The position numbers and the translations under genes are program-made. DNA of 64,000 nucleotides, from positions 4,914 through 68,913 of the forward strand of contig CAZKKI010000080.1 in NCBI GenBank assembly GCA_964553325.1, read 5' to 3'. How positions within the stretch are numbered: position 1 is the first letter of the stretch; each line of letters starts with the position of its first letter. Below are positions 61,001 through 64,000 of this stretch, in pieces. The DNA is from BMS3ABIN04 sp964553325. Lineage in GTDB: Bacteria > Bacteroidota > Ignavibacteria > Ignavibacteriales > Melioribacteraceae. Under the pieces are notes generated by a model, which saw nothing but the letters and a program-made list of their open reading frames with translations, was not told where the DNA came from and ran no database searches.

Positions 61001-62518
61001 TTAGTTGACCGATTCGGTCAGCATTTCTGCCAACATGTTTTTTTCTATAGGAAAATTAAGAAATTTGTCTATTCCGAACTTGAAATATTTTTCTTTTACC
61101 GCATCGTCCAAATTTTCCGAGAATACGAGAACCGGAATGTGTTTGAAAGAATCTTTTCCTTTCAGTGTTTCTACAAATTGTGCTCCGGTCATTAACTGTA
61201 AATGGTGGTTCAAAATTATGAGAGTAGGAATTTTTTCTTTGATTAACGACATGGCTTCGTAACCGTTTTCCGTGAAAACCGTTTCAAAATCCGGGAGCGT
61301 TTCCGTTATCGTTTCTTCGAAAATTCCGGAAGGCATTCCGCCCGTAACAACAAGAACCAAATTATTAGCTTCGGGAAGAGTAAAATGAAATTCGCTGCCT
61401 TCGTTTTCTTTGGAATAAAACCATATCGCTCCGCCGTGCTTTTCAATTATTTCTTTTACCAAAGCCAACCCCAAGCCGGTTCCTTTTTCGCCGGTTGTTC
61501 CCGTGCGGGAAAATTTTTCTTCAATTTTAAATATTTTATGTTGATTTGTTTCCTCTATGCCAACACCTTCATCTTTTATTATCACTTCTATCATCTTTTC
61601 TTTGAATCTGTTGGCTTTGATAAAAATTTTCTTATCGGGGTGCGAAAATTTTATTGCATTGCTGAGTAAATTCGTAACCGCTTGATTTATAAGTCTATCA
61701 TCGGCGTTCACATAAAGTCCGTCTTCGGAATTAACGATTATTTCGATGTTTTTACGTATTGCGGCTCCGGTTAAAACGGAAACACAATTATTAATTACCG
61801 TTTTAATATCCAATCGACGCGGTTCTATTTTCATCTTGCCGGTTTGTAAGCGCGACCAATCGAGCAAGTAATTTACAAGTTGCAACTGGGTTTGCGAAGC
61901 ATCGTTTATATATTCGAGGTATTCGCGTTTTTCGGTTTCGGGCAGGTCGTCTTCGTTAAGCAATATTTCCGAGAAGCCGAGCAAACTGGTAAACGGAGCT
62001 CGTAAATCGTGCGAAACAATTGAAATTAATTTATCTTTCGCCGTATTAAGTTCCTTAACTTTGTTTACCGCTTCAATTAATTGTTCTTCTCGGTTTTTGT
62101 ATTCGGTAACGTCATCGGCTAAACCTAAAACATATTCTATTCGACCATGTTCGTCCCGCACAATTTTAACAGCATCCCTTACCCAAATAATATTTCCGTC
62201 TTTCCTTTCAATCCGGTATTCCACCGTAAATTCGTTAAGATTAACATCCCGCGATGCATCCAAAAGTTTGTCTTTTACTTTTCTTAAATCCGAACCGTGA
62301 ATAAGCGCAAAATACTTACCGTTAAGTTCATCGATTTCTTCTCTATTATAACCGGTCAACATTTCGATTGATTCCGAGAACATAAAATCGTTTTGTTTGT
62401 TGATGTAAAAAAACAACCGTTCGGAATTGTTCAATGCCGTTGCAAACAATTCGTTAAAGTCATCTTGCGTCAATCCGTTCATTACCGGTTTTGTTTGTTT
62501 TTCCTTCCCAGTTTCCAT
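61001..62518 (-). CDS. PAS histidine kinase with degenerate C-terminal receiver
   Basis: A 505-residue cytoplasmic kinase: PAS/PAC domain (about 20-140), HisKA with SIVSHDLRAPFTSLLGFSEI (histidine about 170), and an ATPase domain (about 275-385) with NLLSNAIKFSHPD, DEGVGIEE and GTGLGLALV. The final 115 residues fold like a receiver but the phosphoacceptor position reads LIILNHHLQLM, with no aspartate, and the acidic pocket (LVVTGG) and the terminal lysine are also missing. It is therefore likely a pseudo-receiver used for regulation. The NtrC-type activator next door is a candidate partner. Confidence 0.9.
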   Translation of the reverse strand: METGKEKQTKPVMNGLTQDDFNELFATALNNSERLFFYINKQNDFMFSESIEMLTGYNREEIDELNGKYFALIHGSDLRKVKDKLLDASRDVNLNEFTVEYRIERKDGNIIWVRDAVKIVRDEHGRIEYVLGLADDVTEYKNREEQLIEAVNKVKELNTAKDKLISIVSHDLRAPFTSLLGFSEILLNEDDLPETEKREYLEYINDASQTQLQLVNYLLDWSRLQTGKMKIEPRRLDIKTVINNCVSVLTGAAIRKNIEIIVNSEDGLYVNADDRLINQAVTNLLSNAIKFSHPDKKIFIKANRFKEKMIEVIIKDEGVGIEETNQHKIFKIEEKFSRTGTTGEKGTGLGLALVKEIIEKHGGAIWFYSKENEGSEFHFTLPEANNLVLVVTGGMPSGIFEETITETLPDFETVFTENGYEAMSLIKEKIPTLIILNHHLQLMTGAQFVETLKGKDSFKHIPVLVFSENLDDAVKEKYFKFGIDKFLNFPIEKNMLAEMLTESVN

Positions 62519-62596
62519 AAGAATTAATTTTCATTATTAACTATTTAACAAATATACTAATCGGCGGAAACAAATCGTAACATAATTTACGTTTTG

Positions 62597-63964
62597 TCAT
62601 TCGTCGTCCAAAGGTTTTGTAGGTATGTTCAATTCTTCCATTTTTCTATACAATGAAGATAATCCGATGCCCAAAACTTTAGCGGCTTTTTCTTTATCGT
62701 AACCATATTTTTTTACGATACCGTAAATATGCTCTTTTTCAAAAATTTTAACGGCTTCTTTAAGTTGTTCGGGATACGCGGTTTCGGTTTTCTCGTTGTT
62801 TATATAATCCGCCAAATCCTTAGGCGTAATGAAATCGCTTTGTGCAAAAATTACGGCACGTTCTATAATGTTTTCAAGTTCGCGTACGCCGCCGCGCCAG
62901 TTATGCGACATTAGAATTTTCATCGCTTCATTATCCATTCGCAGTAAGGGTTTCCCCATCTGATTGCAATATTTTTCGATAAAGTGGTTTACAAGAAGAG
63001 GTATATCGTCTTTGCGTTCATTTAACGAGGGTAAGCGAATTTCAACAACGTTTAACCGGTAAAACAAATCTTCACGGAATTCCCCGGTTTTCGTTTTTTC
63101 GTATAAATCTTGGTTCGTAGCCGCGATAATCCGAACATCCGTTTTGACCGGAATTGTACCGCCTACGGGCAAAAATTGTTTGTCTTCTATTGCTCTTAAT
63201 AATTTAACTTGCAGGTTCAACGGCAAGTCTCCTATTTCATCGAGGAACAAAGTACCGCCGTCGGCAACTTTAAATAATCCGTCTTTATTTTCCGTTGCTC
63301 CGGTAAAAGCACCTTTTTTGTGTCCGAAAAGTTCGCTTTCAATCAAGTTTTCGGAAATTGCGCCACAGTTAATCGGCAAAAATATTTTATTTTTTCTATG
63401 ACTGTTATAATGAATCGCTTTTGCCACAAGTTCTTTTCCGGTTCCGCTTTTTCCGTAAATCAGTACATTGCTTGTTGTCGGAGCAACCTGTTTAATCAAC
63501 TCAAATACTTTCTGCATCGGTTCGCTTTTGCCTATAATGTTTTCGAAACCGACGGGCGCCGAGATTCTTTGGCGTAAAGCTTTGTTTTCGAGAACGGCTT
63601 TTTTGTAATTCAGCAACCTTTTAATTCTAATTATCAAATCATCAAATTCTATTGGTTTAATAAAATAATCCACAGCGCCTTTCCGTAAAGCATTAATTGC
63701 ACTATCGATGGATGCGTAAGCAGTCATTATGATAAAAAAGCTTTCGGGTGAATATTGATTGGTTTTATCCAAAAGTTGAATTCCGTCCCACTTCGGCATT
63801 TTAATATCGGAAATTATAATATCGAAATCGTCAGTTTTTATTTTTTCCAAAGCTTCTTCACCGTCCGAAGCCGTATCGGTATTAAACCCTTCGTCTTTCA
63901 ATACAAAACTGATTGAATCGCGAATTGCTTTTTCATCATCGACCACTAAAATTTTAGCGCTCAT
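62597..63964 (-). CDS. NtrC-family sigma-54 response regulator
   Basis: A 455-residue enhancer-binding protein: receiver (about 1-120; ILVVDDEKAIRD, IIISDIKMPKWDG, FIKPIEF), central AAA+ domain (about 140-375), and a Fis-type helix-turn-helix (about 410-447; KEKAAKVLGIGLSSLYRKM). The AAA+ domain has Walker A GKSGTGKE, the sigma-54 contact loop GAFTGA and Walker B GGTLFLDEIGDLP. It activates sigma-54 promoters when phosphorylated. The kinase at 61001-62518 lies 78 bases downstream. A sigma-54-like site precedes the pilin gene at 12398, a possible target. AAGGAA is the ribosome site. Confidence 0.94.
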   Translation of the reverse strand: MSAKILVVDDEKAIRDSISFVLKDEGFNTDTASDGEEALEKIKTDDFDIIISDIKMPKWDGIQLLDKTNQYSPESFFIIMTAYASIDSAINALRKGAVDYFIKPIEFDDLIIRIKRLLNYKKAVLENKALRQRISAPVGFENIIGKSEPMQKVFELIKQVAPTTSNVLIYGKSGTGKELVAKAIHYNSHRKNKIFLPINCGAISENLIESELFGHKKGAFTGATENKDGLFKVADGGTLFLDEIGDLPLNLQVKLLRAIEDKQFLPVGGTIPVKTDVRIIAATNQDLYEKTKTGEFREDLFYRLNVVEIRLPSLNERKDDIPLLVNHFIEKYCNQMGKPLLRMDNEAMKILMSHNWRGGVRELENIIERAVIFAQSDFITPKDLADYINNEKTETAYPEQLKEAVKIFEKEHIYGIVKKYGYDKEKAAKVLGIGLSSLYRKMEELNIPTKPLDDE

Positions 63965-64000
63965 TTTAATTCCTTAATTTTCTTTTTCGTTTGTGTTAAT

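Overview
The window is AT-rich bacterial chromosome with tightly packed genes. It most likely comes from an Ignavibacteria/Chlorobi-group member of the Bacteroidota-related bacteria. The clues are a secreted peptidase ending in a type IX secretion-style sorting domain (YQNYPNPFNP motif), a TonB-dependent receptor, the DUF4159/DUF4175 pair, many OmpA-family and TPR envelope proteins, and an archaeal-type two-fold protein disulfide oxidoreductase. This assignment is inferred from gene content; there is no rRNA in the window.

Layout. Bases 1-12957 (minus strand) hold a compact type IV pilus-like machine: two unusual pilin-like proteins beginning MGQQQLLLI, the PilC/GspF platform, PilB and PilT ATPases, a PilM-PilN-like fusion, a PilO-PilP-like protein, a short secretin, then a receiver protein and a large hybrid histidine kinase cut by the left edge. 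A sigma-54-like promoter precedes the inner pilin gene and a strong stem-loop separates it from pilC. Next come aspS, an Ig-like lipoprotein, pdxB, DUF4159 and DUF4175, an OmpA/BON plus coiled-coil pair, and a cobalamin riboswitch ahead of a BtuB-like receptor. A two-gene saccharopine-type lysine degradation pathway and the lytic transglycosylase MltF follow.

Bases 31012-33331 form a five-gene redox operon (disulfide oxidoreductase, DUF6132 membrane protein, DUF1858 protein, TlpA-like thioredoxin, haem-binding lipoprotein) in which every product carries a cysteine pair. It looks like a thiol/electron relay across the membrane. After it come an ECF sigma factor operon, a SIR2-like protein, a PadR regulator with two envelope proteins, a TPR gene that appears split by a one-base frameshift, an M14 carboxypeptidase, prfA, an OmpA protein, lipoproteins, a degraded small reading frame and tRNA-Lys(CTT).

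The right third has a BtuF-like binding protein and a complete TetR-controlled ABC efflux locus (membrane fusion protein, two ATPases, a TolC-type channel, two permeases). It then has a dNTP triphosphohydrolase, an AhpD-like protein, a sirtuin deacylase, a TPR protein, YhaM, a NusG paralogue, a PAS histidine kinase with a degenerate receiver, and an NtrC-type sigma-54 activator.

The two most interesting loci are the pilus system with leaderless-looking pilins and the cysteine-rich redox operon.
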